A stretch of 64,000 nucleotides of DNA from Leptodontidium sp. MPI-SDFR-AT-0119 (taxonomy: Eukaryota; Ascomycota; Leotiomycetes; Helotiales; Leptodontidiaceae): assembly GCA_020726505.1 (NCBI GenBank), contig JAHLEZ010000001.1, positions 2,232,001 to 2,296,000 of the forward strand. The letters run 5' to 3'. The notes beneath the pieces are model-generated. The model did not search any database, was not told the DNA's origin, and saw nothing but the letters and a program-made list of their open reading frames with translations. This document shows, one piece after another, positions 44,555-55,739 of the stretch. Made by a program: the position numbers and the translations under genes. Within the stretch, counting starts at the first letter, position 1, and each line of letters opens with the position of its first letter.

Positions 44555-46327
44555 TCAGGAGGATCCAACCAATCGACCCCCAATATTCCACTCAGCCCGA
44601 AGAAAAGTCCTTAGCTCCCTGAGCGTAGGATATTCCCAAAATACTGATGATGACAACAAGATATCAGTTTCCTCCCGGAATCGAGCGCTTATGAAGAGGG
44701 CCATGAGCGAGTCCATCCCAATCTCATAGAACCGTTCATCCTCGCCAAAATCCTCTGGAAGTTCTTGAAGACCCATCTCTTCAAGAAGTATAGCCATCAA
44801 GTGCGACCAGATTTCATCACCTACGACGTGTGATGGTCCAGTGTTCGTTTGTGGGTACCACTTTGTTGTAGCTAAAGTCAAAGATCCATGTGCTGTCTGA
44901 TCTCCTAGTGTAGTAATAGTACTCGTGACGCTCGAAATTCCTGTAAGAACTTTGAATATTTTCTGGTGTTCGAGTATCCTGTCTGCTACCGAAAGATCCG
45001 TTAAGAATACCCGGACATTCTTGAACCATTTTCGTTCTTCCCGTATGATCTTGAAGATACAGCTGCTCTCGCCACTCGTCTCATTTTGAATATCTTTTGA
45101 ATCCCCGATCTTCGAAATGGGATATTCACTCAGTGCTTCGGCTTGGAGCAGTCGGAATGGTCTTTGAAGTGATTTTTGCGCTTTCCCGAACCATGTATGA
45201 CACCGGCTGCTGCATGACAATCAGAAAAAAGCCTCCTGTATTTGGAAAATGGCAGAGTATTCACCAAGTCGAGCCCCCCGCCTGTACTTTGACGAAGTCT
45301 CTTGATGCGCACCCCAGCTTCGGACATAGATTCTCCGGGATTTCCACATATTTGCCAATCACCATCGCCATGGTAATATATGTGCCAGGGCGCAGCAGCT
45401 GCCACGTATCTTTCGTGACTAACTTCGAGCTATCTTCAGTATAGAAGATTTCATACTCTCCAGCGAACACTTTGTCGTGACCAGGGCCCGAACTGAATTG
45501 GCCACGAACAACAGCTTCGGCCGTCTTGATATATACGTATCAGAAAGCTCTCAAGGTATTGAAGGATAGCAAACTCACAGACCATCCATATTCCACTGGA
45601 ATTGGAACTACTCTTCCGACAGCATCCTCGAATCTGAGGGGTTGTTGAAACCAGGTATACTTCGAGTCAACTCGAGGCGATTTTCTATCAGTAACGTAGG
45701 CCAATATTTGCAGATTCGACAGCAACACCTTTCCGGCAATACCAGCTATGTTTTGTAGCTGTGGAATAACAGTCTGCACTATCAGCTTGTAAATCAAGCC
45801 CGATTGCGTGGAGTTTTGGCTCGTTGATAAAGCTTGCCGTTCCACATATTGAAGAGCTCGATTTCCCTCATCCTAGACTCCCTCTCCGATATCGCCATTG
45901 AGGTCAGTCCCAATGTCAATAGACGCATATTCAAACTTCCAACATGCGCTGCGATGTACGCACGCAGCCTCTGGATCTCATCCGGCATCGACAATGTCCA
46001 CTGCACTTTCCTGCCTAATCCTTGCAAGACCTGCATCCTATTTCTCTCGCCCCCTTGAGACCACACTCTGTACCTGTTCAGCTTCTCACGAAACTCCTCG
46101 AGTGGATACCTGCACAACAGCGCTGCTTCCTTCACAGAATCCACATCAGCTTCCTGCCCAAATTCGGGCTCCAGATGTCCCAACTCGTCCAGTGCTCGTT
46201 CCAGACCATACAGCTCGAGCTCAAGCCCTCGATGTTCCAGTTCCGGAGCCCCGTTCAGTGCGGTGATGATATCCTTGATTAGCTTCGCTCCAGCGATGAA
46301 GTCTCCGACGGAAAATCCGAAAGACAT
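44555..46327 (-). pseudogene. NLR-type N-domain / ubiquitin-like / zinc-ribbon protein fused to an acyl-carrier domain, with one frameshift
   Basis: Exons 46327-45579, 45524-45265 and 45209-44555; introns GTGAGT...CAAG and GTGAAT...GCAG. The N-terminus MSFGFSVGDFIAGAKLIKDI resembles the helical domain found at the front of fungal NLRs. The middle is the fungal ubiquitin-like module: LRFEDAVGRVVPIPVEYGW, FAGEYEIFYTEDSS, RPGTYITMAMVIGKY. A zinc ribbon follows (CPKLGC ... CSRCHTWFGKA, formed only after splicing). The last exon continues in frame into a polyketide-synthase-type acyl-carrier domain (about the last 80 residues): EERFYE-like DERFYEIGMDSLMALFISAR, FREETDILLSSSVFWEYPTL; the attachment Ser is codon 44710-44708. 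Exon 1 is 749 nt, one base short: the frame of ISERESR must shift to DEGNRALQYVERQAL near 45865-45880. So it is either a pseudogene or a sequence error. Confidence 0.75.
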
Positions 46328-47253
46328 CTTAACTTGGAGCCTGTTGCCTGCCACTCGAAGCTTTTGATTTGAAATGATCTTGGATATGCCAGCCTTATCA
46401 TGAAATGGCCGAACGAGCAAGACTAAATGCATGGGAAGTTGCTAGTTAGTAGACGGAGCTGTCCTCGTGTGTCAGCCGCACGCACAGCCTCCACCACACA
46501 TCGGCAGTTGTGGTGCTTCTGGGCAACGGTGGAACTTGTATCGTACCAGGCAAAATCCACGTTTGCTTCTTGCATAGATGCAGAATTCACGAAGATGCAT
46601 AATCTTGGTTAGTCTTCCTCCCTACCAAGCCATCTTTGGGTTTCATGGTTGATTGACAGCAAGTCGAAGAACTGTTATAACCGACACCAACATACTTGGA
46701 TTTTTATCCTGGTTCCCCATTCATTCCCTCTAAAGAAACCACAATCTCACTTAATCCAATTTAGGCTTTTTCCTCAACAGAAAATTAAAATTCCCAAAGC
46801 AAGCCTACCCCATTGTATTTTCGATCTTTCAGCTGTTGATATTGTAGCGCCTTTGACAATCTAAATGTTCTCAGCCCTCGCTTAACGAGCCTCAAAGAAA
46901 ACACGCACACTCATGCATGCATTGCTAGCCGCACAATGACTAGGCAAAATTGAAAGAGAGGTACCACGCACCTACCGAGATGCTCTCTCGCGACCAAACA
47001 TCACAGTAAAGGAAAGGATTTACAAGTCAATCGCCGTAGTAGCGAGGTAGTCATGGGCAATCCCATCGATATTGCGATGCTATGTATGGTACAAGTTCAA
47101 GGAAAGAGGCAACCGAAGTGAAAAAAAGCCACGGCCGAGAATTCCGGCTCAGGAGCTCTGCAATGTCACCAACGCCAATATGACTTTTTAAAAGCAATTC
47201 ACACCCCACAACCCACCCACATCTCCACCCATCATCAGTATCGTATCCCATTC
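46328..47253. other. Gap upstream of the ubiquitin-like gene, downstream of ARS2
   Basis: 926 bp. An in-frame open extension upstream of 46327 (to 46432) is probably leader. No further gene, RNA or repeat seen. Confidence 0.5.
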
Positions 47254-50173
47254 TCAGTAATTCAATTCTCCAGATCCACCTCCGGCAACGGCATCAAGAT
47301 CCTCGTAGGATTTGAGACTTCTGCCTTGGACGGCTTCCCGAGGTCCAACTGCAGCACCGCCAGCTGCTCCGTCTCCCCATCTACCTCCGCCAGTGGAACT
47401 TCCACGACGAATGCCTGGCGGTGGACTGAGTCTACCACTATCTCCACGAGGATCTCTAGGTCGACGGTCGTAGGGTCCGGTACGAGCATTGGCCTGGTAT
47501 GGTCTGCCGCCGCGTCGGATCGGTCCGCCGCCACGATTATCCGCTGAGCCATTCCAGTTTCCAGCTGGCATGTTTGCAGGAAAGAAAGGAGAGAAACCTG
47601 GCTGGCCAAATCCAGGCATAGGTGGCATACCACCAGACATGCCGAAGTTTTGAAGGTTAAATCCTCGCGGTGTGCCTGCTGGCATGTGGCCATTCGCGGG
47701 AGGGAAGTGACCGTTGCTGTTGGCATCCGATCTTGATGGCGCAATGTGAGCAGGATCGCTAACATAAGTATTGACGAGATCGAACTAGGAATCATTAGCA
47801 GTACTCTTAAACCCATGGCAAAATCCACTTACGTCTTTTCTTAATCCCTCGAGCCATTCCGGATGGCGCTTCTCAACATGCTTCTTCCAAAAGTGTTCCT
47901 CCTTGAACAGCTTGGTACATTCTGGGACTCGGCATCTGAATTTATGCTCATCCTCTTGCTTCACAAACTTGAGAAGCTCCTCCTTCATGGCGTCATCAGT
48001 TGGCTTTCCACCCAACTTTCGCACGTCGATGGATTCAGGCTCCAAAATTTGCATGAGCTTCTCCTCGAAAGTCTTGACCCAGTTGAAAGCACGTTGAAGT
48101 TGCTGTTCTGCCTTTGAAGCGGTACTGTTTCGGTTGAACTTTCGATCTTCGGTTGGGGAGTTGGGATTGTCCAAATCCTCGGAAATGTCCGTTCCTGTCC
48201 GCTTCTTCAATTGGAATGGCTCACCCAACGCACTTGCTCTCGCGGCAGCCTTGCCAGCAGTACTAAGAGTGTTACGAGGTCTTCGTAGATGTCCTCCAGG
48301 GCATTTTCGAGTAAGTTCATGAATAGAATCGCTCTCGAAAACGCAGAAAAAGCAGAAGTTGAAGACTCGGCGGAGATATTCAACCATCAAGTCGAGTTGC
48401 TTCTTCTTGACCAGGAGATCCTCATCATCAACCTCGTCATCAAAAGCACCCTCTTCGTCCTCTTCTTCTTCTTCTTCCTCAACCTCTTCGCCCTCATCCA
48501 TAGCTTCGTCAAGACCAATATTATCACGAGATTTCTTGGTCTTCTTGACAACTGGAGCAGTGACTGGTGGCAGGAGGCGTCCTGAATTCTTCAAATCATC
48601 AACCCGCTCTTCAATCTTCAGAACGGCATTGAAGTCAGATCCAAAGTCTTCCTCGTACTTCTGAACCAATCTCTGGGCCAATTCAAGATCTTTCTCGATA
48701 CGCTCAGGAGCGGAAAAGAGATCCCAGAGAGCCTTCTTTCGTGGCATGCTGGGTGGAACGTGTACACCTACGTGACAAGTGAAATCGCCTCGAACCTCAT
48801 CCTTGACAGTTTTGCCATTGATAGCCTCAAGAGCCTTTTCAGCAGTTGATTGCGGGACGGCGGGAATTTGAACATCTCCATCTGCATCTTCATCCTTCGG
48901 ATCCGGTCGATCGATGATCGGTACTGTTTCGGGCGCAGGATGAAGCATGACCCAGCCAATGCGGTGATAACGCTTGCTTGGATTAGGATCGCTCAAACTC
49001 AGCCACTTGAAACCTCCTTCATCTTCTCCAAGATGCTTTTTGCAGAAGGATTCCAGATGTTGACGACTGACATTCGGTGCGAGTGTCTTAATCAGCAGGG
49101 TTGGCTGGAAAGCGTTCTCATCTCTGATATCACTTCCACGGGATGGGACAAGATCACCAACACCAAGAACCTCGTTGGCTGCTGTTGTTTCTCCTTCTTC
49201 CTTCTCTACAACTCCTCCAGCACCATTGCTTTCACTTTTAGGGATCCCTTCCAACGAATACTCGTCAAAAGTACCCGATTCGAGATCCTGCTCCCACTGG
49301 CTGTAGTTTCCCCGTCGAAACTCGTTAAGCTGTGTTCGTAGGCCGTCCCTAACCTCTGGATAGTACCGCTCCTGGAACCACTGCTCGTTCTTATGTTCTG
49401 CGACAAATTGTCTCGCCATCTTGGCCTGAAGTTCTTCCTTATACGCATCGTACGCAACTTGGATTCTGGCTTTCTCCTTCTCACGATCTTCCTGATTGTC
49501 GCGTGGGCGCAATGGGTCCGCACGCTTGCCAGTTCTTGCGCGCTCTTTCTCCTCCTTGATCTTCTCATTTGTGCGCCACCATTCTCCAAAGTATGAAAAG
49601 CCTACTTGGAAAGCGAGCGATGCAGGATCGGCTAGAGGATTGACTGTAATAGGTGGGGGACCCGAATCTTGGCCAGGAACATAACGATCAATGTTGACAG
49701 GAGCTGGTGAAACTCGACGACCATCACGTTCTCGGTCTCGTCTGCCATAATCCTCTCTACTTCGACTCGACGGTTCATATCGGTCGACTGCTACAGGAGA
49801 GCGGGTTCGGTCGCGAGGACGGCGACTTCGATCAACACCTGGAAGACAATGAAAGTAAGTATATGGACCAATTGAGCCAAGTCGACCGGCGTGTCAAAAG
49901 AAGATAATCCAAGATGTTTAACAATGCTATGCGGGCTGCCGCAGCCATCGCTGCACCTGCATGTAACGAATCACAACGGCCTGAGTAGGACAAGGGTACG
50001 ATTATCTCGAGAATTGACATACCAGGAGATCTGCCACGATAGAAGGTATCGGTACGAGAGTTATCCGTCCGATCGCTCGCTCTGTAGTTATCATCACGAC
50101 CACCAGCCCATGGGGTGCGCTCTGTTGGCGATCGCGCCGACAACGGCTCTCTGTAGCCCTGATATGAATCCAT
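47254..50173 (-). CDS. ars2: ARS2/SERRATE homologue (nuclear cap-binding partner)
   Basis: Nuclear adaptor linking the cap-binding complex to RNA export, 3'-end processing and decay (Pir2 in fission yeast). Exons 50173-50023, 49838-47833 and 47784-47254 give 895 aa. The first exon ends in CCTG|GTATGT and the 184-bp intron closes at TTCCAG. The N-terminus is Arg/Asp/Ser-rich (RRPRDRTRSP; YGRRDRERDGRR). The SERRATE N-terminal region follows: SYFGEWWRTNEKIKEEKE, AYDAYKEEL, FVAEHKNEQWFQERYYPE. The RRM-like core starts at QPTLLIKTLAPNVSRQHLES. An acidic run (EEVEEEEEEEDEEG) precedes the Ars2 core (VFNFCFFCVFESDSIHELTR). The family C2H2 finger is FRCRVPECTKLFKEEHFW ... HVEKRHPEW, and after the last intron comes a Gly/Pro/Arg tail ending RSLKSYEDLDAV. 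All phases agree. Confidence 0.93.
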
Positions 50174-50570
50174 TGTCTCGTTTGTTCGATTTCGAGGGAG
50201 GAAGTTGGCTTGGTACGCAGTTGGTGGGACAGCAGGGGTTTTTCTAGGAGGCTCGTAGAGACGTCGAGTTTGTTGATTGTCAAGTGACACCTGGGGTTTG
50301 TCGGGAAGAGGGTGCGACCACGAAGCCGACGCTGCTGCTGCTGTTTGATGCCATGGTTGCTGTCAGAGGAGTGTTCAAAAAAGTATAATAGGCATTGATT
50401 GGGGTGGGGGCGTGAGCTTCTGAGGGGGTATAGTATAGTAGAGTAGGGTAAGACAATGGAGACAAGAATGAGGTAGGAAGAAGGGATTCGGCGCCTATTG
50501 ATGGCGGACGGACGACGACACTGTCTGATCGAAACGAGCTGATCTCTTGCAGTAGAAGAATGGGGTTCAG

Positions 50571-50590
50571 TAGAGTAGAGTAGAGTAGAG
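50571..50590. repeat. TAGAG tandem repeat
   Basis: Four perfect TAGAG units in the ARS2 upstream region, with further near-matches just outside. Simple microsatellite. Confidence 0.85.
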
Positions 50591-50864
50591 CAGATAGATA
50601 ATGACGGGCAGTGCAGGCAGAAGGTACGAGGATGTGCAGCGGCTGGTAGGGTATTGTATTGTAAAAAGAAGGATGGACGAACAGGATTGAGTATGAGTAT
50701 GGGCTTGCTCTTGCGCAGAAGAGCGGTCCGCGTCCAAAGCAAAGTTGGAGTTGGAGAGATGTTGTAGGGGAGGAGTGTGAGCGTGAGCGTGAGAGGGAGA
50801 GGGAGAGCGTGAGGTCGGAGCTGAAGCCTTCCGCGACATCGAGTCTATGCTCTGCTCTGGGGGG

Positions 50865-50883
50865 CTGGTCTGGTCTGGTCTGG
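50865..50883. repeat. CTGGT tandem repeat
   Basis: Nearly four perfect CTGGT units, upstream of ARS2. Simple microsatellite. Confidence 0.85.
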
Positions 50884-51128
50884 CGCTTGGGACGGGCAGG
50901 CACAACCGGGGCGAGTGAAGCTTGACCAGGAAGGGGAAAAGGCAATTGAGGAGAGTGGGGCGGTCGAAGGCCTCTGACTATTTGATTGGCTGTAACTTTA
51001 AGCTTGGGATTGATCCGCCCGATGCCTGAATCAGTCTAGTCTCTCACGAGTCAACAAGGATGTGCCACTTAGATGATGGGCTTTCAACACGCCAGGTACG
51101 ATTACGTTCAACTAGAGCATGAGAGGTC

Positions 51129-51145
51129 GATGGATGGATGGATGG
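51129..51145. repeat. GATG tandem repeat
   Basis: Four perfect GATG units in the ARS2-TspO gap. Simple microsatellite. Confidence 0.85.
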
Positions 51146-51555
51146 CATGATCCACCATAGCTGTGCTACACCCTCCCCTTCCTCTGCTGCTTCGTCCTCT
51201 TCTTTCCTCTCTTTACAAAACTACATTTTGAATAGTTTCAACTCAACAGGATTTAGGAATACTCGAGAAGTAAGTATCTTAATACCCCCAATTGTCTGTT
51301 CTTTATTCGCATCTCTGGTTCCTTTGTGAGCTTCGAGAATGCAAAACGACGTCATCAAAGCGAGGGAGGAGGGGAAGCTCCTGTCGTTCACCCAACATGC
51401 AACCACCACCCCCCGACCCGACCTTGGATCATGCTTAAAACAACCTCATGCCTCACTTCTCTCACCACACCACCATCTCCTCTCTCTCTTCTCCCAATAT
51501 CATCTCGAATCTGAAACTTCATTAACACAACTAAACCAACAACAGAACCGCAACA

Positions 51556-52339
51556 ATGACAACCTTCATCCCCTCCCTCACGCTGCCAGCAGCTCTGTTT
51601 GCCAACCCCGCTGCATCCATCCTCTTCCCCATTGCCCTGGGCACAGCTGTTGGCTTCTCTGTTAGACGTATGTTTGCACCAGCTATACCCACCAACTATA
51701 CTCTACCCCTCCCCAATCACCTACAAAGGCACTCATCGGGTACTAACAGCCAAACAGCAAGGGAAACACAAAAGACCTATTTGGCACTCAAGCAACCACC
51801 GTACCGTCCTCCTCCCTATGTCTTCGGTCCAGCATGGAGTAAGTCCGCATCCATCTCCACCTCACACACCCAATTCTTGCAAATGGTTACAGAGCAAGTA
51901 AATAAAAGCATCTACTAACTACCTCCCAGCCGTCCTCTACGGCCTAATGGGCTACTCCGCCTACCGCGCCTACTCCACGGGCATGTCCCCCCTGGCATCC
52001 ACCGCCTCGCACCTCCTCACCAAACAAGGCGCCACCCTGTACACCATCCAACTCGGTCTAAATCTAGCCTGGATGCCCCTCTTCTTCGTCGCCAAACGTC
52101 CCATCGAAGCACTCGTCGACATCGTCGCTCTCACAGGCACAGTCGGATATCTCACATACGTCTGGGGACAGGTTGACGCCGTTGCTGGTTGGGCCTTAGC
52201 TCCGTATCTTGGCTGGTTGGGATTCGCTACTTATTTGACTGTCGGCGTGGGGCATTTGAATGATTGGAATTTGGCTGATAAGGAGGTTCCTGCTAGCCCT
52301 GAGGGGAAGGGGACGAAGTTTGTAGATGAGAAGAAGTAA
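51556..52339 (+). CDS. tspO: TspO/MBR translocator protein
   Basis: Five-helix membrane protein of the TspO/peripheral-benzodiazepine-receptor family, which binds porphyrins and sterols; eukaryotic forms sit in the outer mitochondrial membrane. Exons 51556-51667, 51758-51838 and 51930-52339 give 200 aa. The introns have TACTAAC branch sites. The family signature YRPPPYVFGPAWTVLYGLMG is formed across the second splice (A|CC at PAW-T). Helices: SILFPIALGTAVGFS; TVLYGLMGYSAY; GATLYTIQLGLNLAWMPLFF (the conserved QLxLNxxW); VDIVALTGTVGYLTYVWG; GWALAPYLGWLGFATYL, followed by the conserved LNDWN. The start is the only ATG before helix 1. A short charged tail follows. All exon phases agree. Confidence 0.95.
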
Positions 52340-53048
52340 GTTGTGGTGATTTTGGATGGGCGTATGATGGTTTTGGAGCTTATGATGGGTAGGGATTAAA
52401 TGGGAGGGGTTCTTGCTGTGAGATATGGGATACGTGGATGGAGCTTTATAACGGGACGGACATTTTGCTGGGAGTGAAGGAACTGGAAATACCTGATGGC
52501 ATGGACGCAATAGGGAAATATCGTTACTGATTTACTTGTATTACCAAGTCTCATTACTTCCACGATAGTCTTTGTGCTTCCTACGTGTCGTGGTTTTCAA
52601 TATGCAAAGTCACGGCAATTCTCTTTCCCATGGTCACTCGTTCCCCAAACCGATACAATAAGATTAAGGACTGCCTATTTCCCGCCTCCATTTCACTATA
52701 AACCAAGCCCGAGCAATTCGCTGTTTAGTATGCCGTAAAATGCCCCGAAATAGTTCTCACAAGCAGGTACACAGAAAGCGTAAATTCAATTTCTCCTTGT
52801 AAAACCTTCATATTCGTTGCTTTGCTCTACTTTGCTAATTGAAATCTAGCCCCAACCACCAGCCATCAAATTCCCAGAAAAAGGAAAAACATCAGATATC
52901 CTTCAAAGAAGCGAACCATTTCTTCCATACGCAGTTTACTTATCCAATTCATTTCATCAATCATTCATTCCATTCGCCCAACCAACAATGATACCCAACA
53001 CCATCCAAGCTCTAGCTCTCACCACCTCGCACCTCGCACCTCGCTGAT
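52340..53048. other. Gap between convergent genes
   Basis: 709 bp with no supported gene; it includes 3' flanks of TspO and alpha-tubulin. Confidence 0.5.
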
Positions 53049-55121
53049 CTAATACTCCTCCTCCCCCTCCCCAGGCTCAAAGCTATCTGCAGCAACCTCC
53101 TCATAATCCTTCTCCAACGCCGCAAGATCCTCCCTCGCCTCACTAAACTCCCCCTCCTCCATACCCTCACCCACATACCAATGCACAAACGCCCTCTTAC
53201 TATACATCAAATCAAACTTATGATCCAGGCGACTCCACGCCTCCGCAATCGCCGTCGTGTTACTCAACATACTCACGCTGCGATCCACAGACGCCAACGC
53301 CCCGTCATTAGGAGAGGTGGACGGCACCGAGACGGGTTTCTGGTAGTTGATGCCGAGCTTGAATCCTGTGGGGCACCATTCGACGAGGTTGAATGAGTTT
53401 TTGGCTTTCAGGGCGGAGATGGCGGCTGTGCAGTCCCGGGGAACGACGTCGCCTCGGTAGAGGAGTGCGACGGCCATGTATTTCCCGTTGCGGGGGTCGC
53501 AGACTACCATTTGGTTGTTGGGTTCGAAACATCTGTTTGTACATACATTAGCGTTGATACAGAAACTAGACTTGTTATGATACTGGTATGTTGTTGTCGT
53601 TGTTGTTCTGCTAAGCGAGAAGAAAGGGGGGATGAAGTGAAATGCCAGAGCAAAGCGAGAAATGGAACTGAAGGAGGGAGATGGAAAGGAAAAGGAGAGA
53701 AATGAAGAAAACATACTGCAGCGTCAAATCCTGCGTCTTGAAACTCTCATGACTACTCCTCTCCGCCGAGATAACAGGCGCATAACTAATCAACGGATAG
53801 TGAATACGCGGGTACGGCACCAGGTTCGTCTGGAACTCATTCAAATCGACATTCAGCGCGCCATCGAACCGCAACGAGCTCGTGATGGAGCTAACGACCT
53901 GCGCGATCAGCCGGTTCAGGTGCTCGAAGCTGGGCCGCTCGATGTTAAGGTTGCGCCGGCAGATGTCGTACACGGCCTCGTTGTCGACGAGGAACGTGCA
54001 GTCGGAATTCTCGATCGTGGAGTGAGTGGATAGGACGGCGTTGTATGGCTCAACCACGGCAGTTGAAACCCTTGGAGCGGGGTACACGGCGAATTCGAGT
54101 TTGCATTTCTTGCCGTAGTCGGTGGAGAGGCGCTCGAGGAGGAGAGAGCCGAATCCTGAGCCGGTTCCGCCGCCGAAGGAGTGGAAGATTAGGAAGCCTT
54201 GGAGGGAGGAGCAGTTATCCTGTTTGTGATGTTAGCTCATATGTCCTTTCTTAGACCAAGGACATCTTCATATTCTCAAAAACGAAAATCAAATGCCCCA
54301 AATATCCTCCTTTTCAAAAATCCTCAAGACACCTCAATTGCAAAGATAGAAGGACAGAGAAGTATAGCGAAAAGGATAAACCCACCAAAACTCTCCTAAT
54401 CTTATCCAAAGTCCCCTCCAGCAACTCCTTCCCAATAGTATAATGACCCCGCGCATAGTTATTCGCCGCGTCCTCCTTACCGCTGATCAACAGCTCAGGA
54501 TGGAACAGCTGTCTGTAATCGCCAGTGCGGATCTCGTCGATAGGGCTGGGATCCAGGTCGACGAAGATTGAACGAGGAACGTATTTGCCGTTGCCCGTCT
54601 CGGTGAAGACTGTGTCGAGCTCGCCGGAGTCGTGGAGCGCCTTGGCTGCTGGGTCAGGACGGCCATCTTTAGAGAGGCCGTGCTCGAGGAGGTAGCTGAA
54701 TTGGGGGTGTTAGTTGATTATGTTCTATTCTTTGTTGGTACTTTATCCATCCATTGATTTGATTTATATTGGATTGGGTTGGGGTTTATGAACTGGATGA
54801 GAGGAGAGGAGACATACAGTTCCCAAGCGCTGTTCCCAAGCTGCGTACCAGCCTGCCCGATATGCAGGTGCAGAATCTGAAGAATAATAACCATCAGCCA
54901 TATATCTTTTCCATAATTCTGGTCCCCTCGTTCAACTTTACACTACTTCTCGCTGTGCTTCTTTGTGTACCCACCCCTCCATCCCATCTTACAGACAGAG
55001 ACAGGCCGGGGCGCGCGACCGCCATTCCACAACACAACCCAGGGCAGCACAGCAAAACCACGGAGTGCCCCTCCGCGTCAAGTCAACATAAGTAAATACC
55101 ACTTACCTCTCCTCTCGTCAT
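53049..55121 (-). CDS. tubB: Alpha-tubulin, divergent TubB-like isotype
   Basis: Microtubule subunit. Exons 55121-55107, 54876-54818, 54695-54386, 54219-53717 and 53532-53049 give 456 aa, with consistent phases. The first exon is five codons (MTRGE), the second gives [20 protein letters not shown], the third [20 protein letters not shown], and the fourth contains the GTP signature [17 protein letters not shown] and [20 protein letters not shown]. The fifth ends GEGEEEY, with the C-terminal Tyr typical of alpha-tubulin. The unusual [18 protein letters not shown] start (instead of the common REVISIxxGQAG) matches my memory of the second alpha-tubulin TubB of Aspergillus nidulans, needed for sexual development. 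Isotype assignment is therefore likely but made by eye. The next gene upstream is CCT4. Confidence 0.93.
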
Positions 55122-55739
55122 CTTGGCCTTATTTTCGCAGTTCTTGCCGGGGGAAAGTCAAATGTAGGATTGATATCTGTATGTCAACAGCAAACAGAGG
55201 ACGGGAGTTCAGATGAAAGGAGTTGGTGTCGGTGCTGGTGAGGAGAGAAGAGAGAGGGTCTGGTCTGGGTTTTGGGATGTGCTTCAGAAGTGCTGAGTGG
55301 TTGGTTGGTGGGGGAGATTCACGGCTATGCATGCTTGGAGGGGCCGGTGGGGAAGATGGTGGGCGTTGGTTGGTTGCGAGAAAGCGGTGTGCGAATTGTG
55401 TGCATGAGCTGCTTTGACCCCTGAACGAGGGAGGGAGGAATGCTTGGCTCGAATTGGCTTGAGTAAATGTTTGTTGATATCACGTGTGTATCAGCAATTG
55501 GGTGAAGATCAGTTGGAGCATGTATCTAGCTGTGTCGTGAAGCTTTGGTCGCTGGGGTGGGCATCGGTGTACTGTTGCTCAAGTCGCTTGGAAGCGAGGC
55601 TTTATTGACACGCGAAACCAAATCTCGTTGGCCTGTATAAACAGAGCCCAGACTTCGGCAGCATGAGACTCTGATGACCCTTTCATATTGCTACATTAAG
55701 TATTCTACAATCATCATGAGCCATTCATATCCATCCTCT
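55122..55739. other. Gap, alpha-tubulin upstream / CCT4 downstream
   Basis: 618 bp. It should contain the alpha-tubulin promoter, and a CACGTG lies at 55481-55486. No gene seen. Confidence 0.5.

Larger units (their letters stand above)
50174..51555. promoter_or_regulatory. Divergent upstream region, ARS2 / TspO, with simple repeats
   Basis: 1.38 kb between divergent starts. It carries several short tandem repeats (listed separately) and a purine-rich strand near 50760-50815. Long open frames here, such as 50280-50945 minus, consist of low-complexity Ser/Arg/Pro runs and look like leader sequence, not genes. A pyrimidine-rich leader lies right before the TspO start. Confidence 0.5.

Noticed and set aside
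50280..50945. 221-codon minus-strand open frame upstream of ARS2
   Set aside because: It is low-complexity Ser/Arg/Pro and Tyr/Leu runs from simple repeats, without homology; best read as 5' leader and promoter.
934..55486. CACGTG boxes upstream of several genes (934, 2314, 38519, 40863, 55481)
   Set aside because: A 6-bp palindrome is expected about 15 times in 64 kb by chance; others fall inside introns or exons, so no shared regulon can be claimed.
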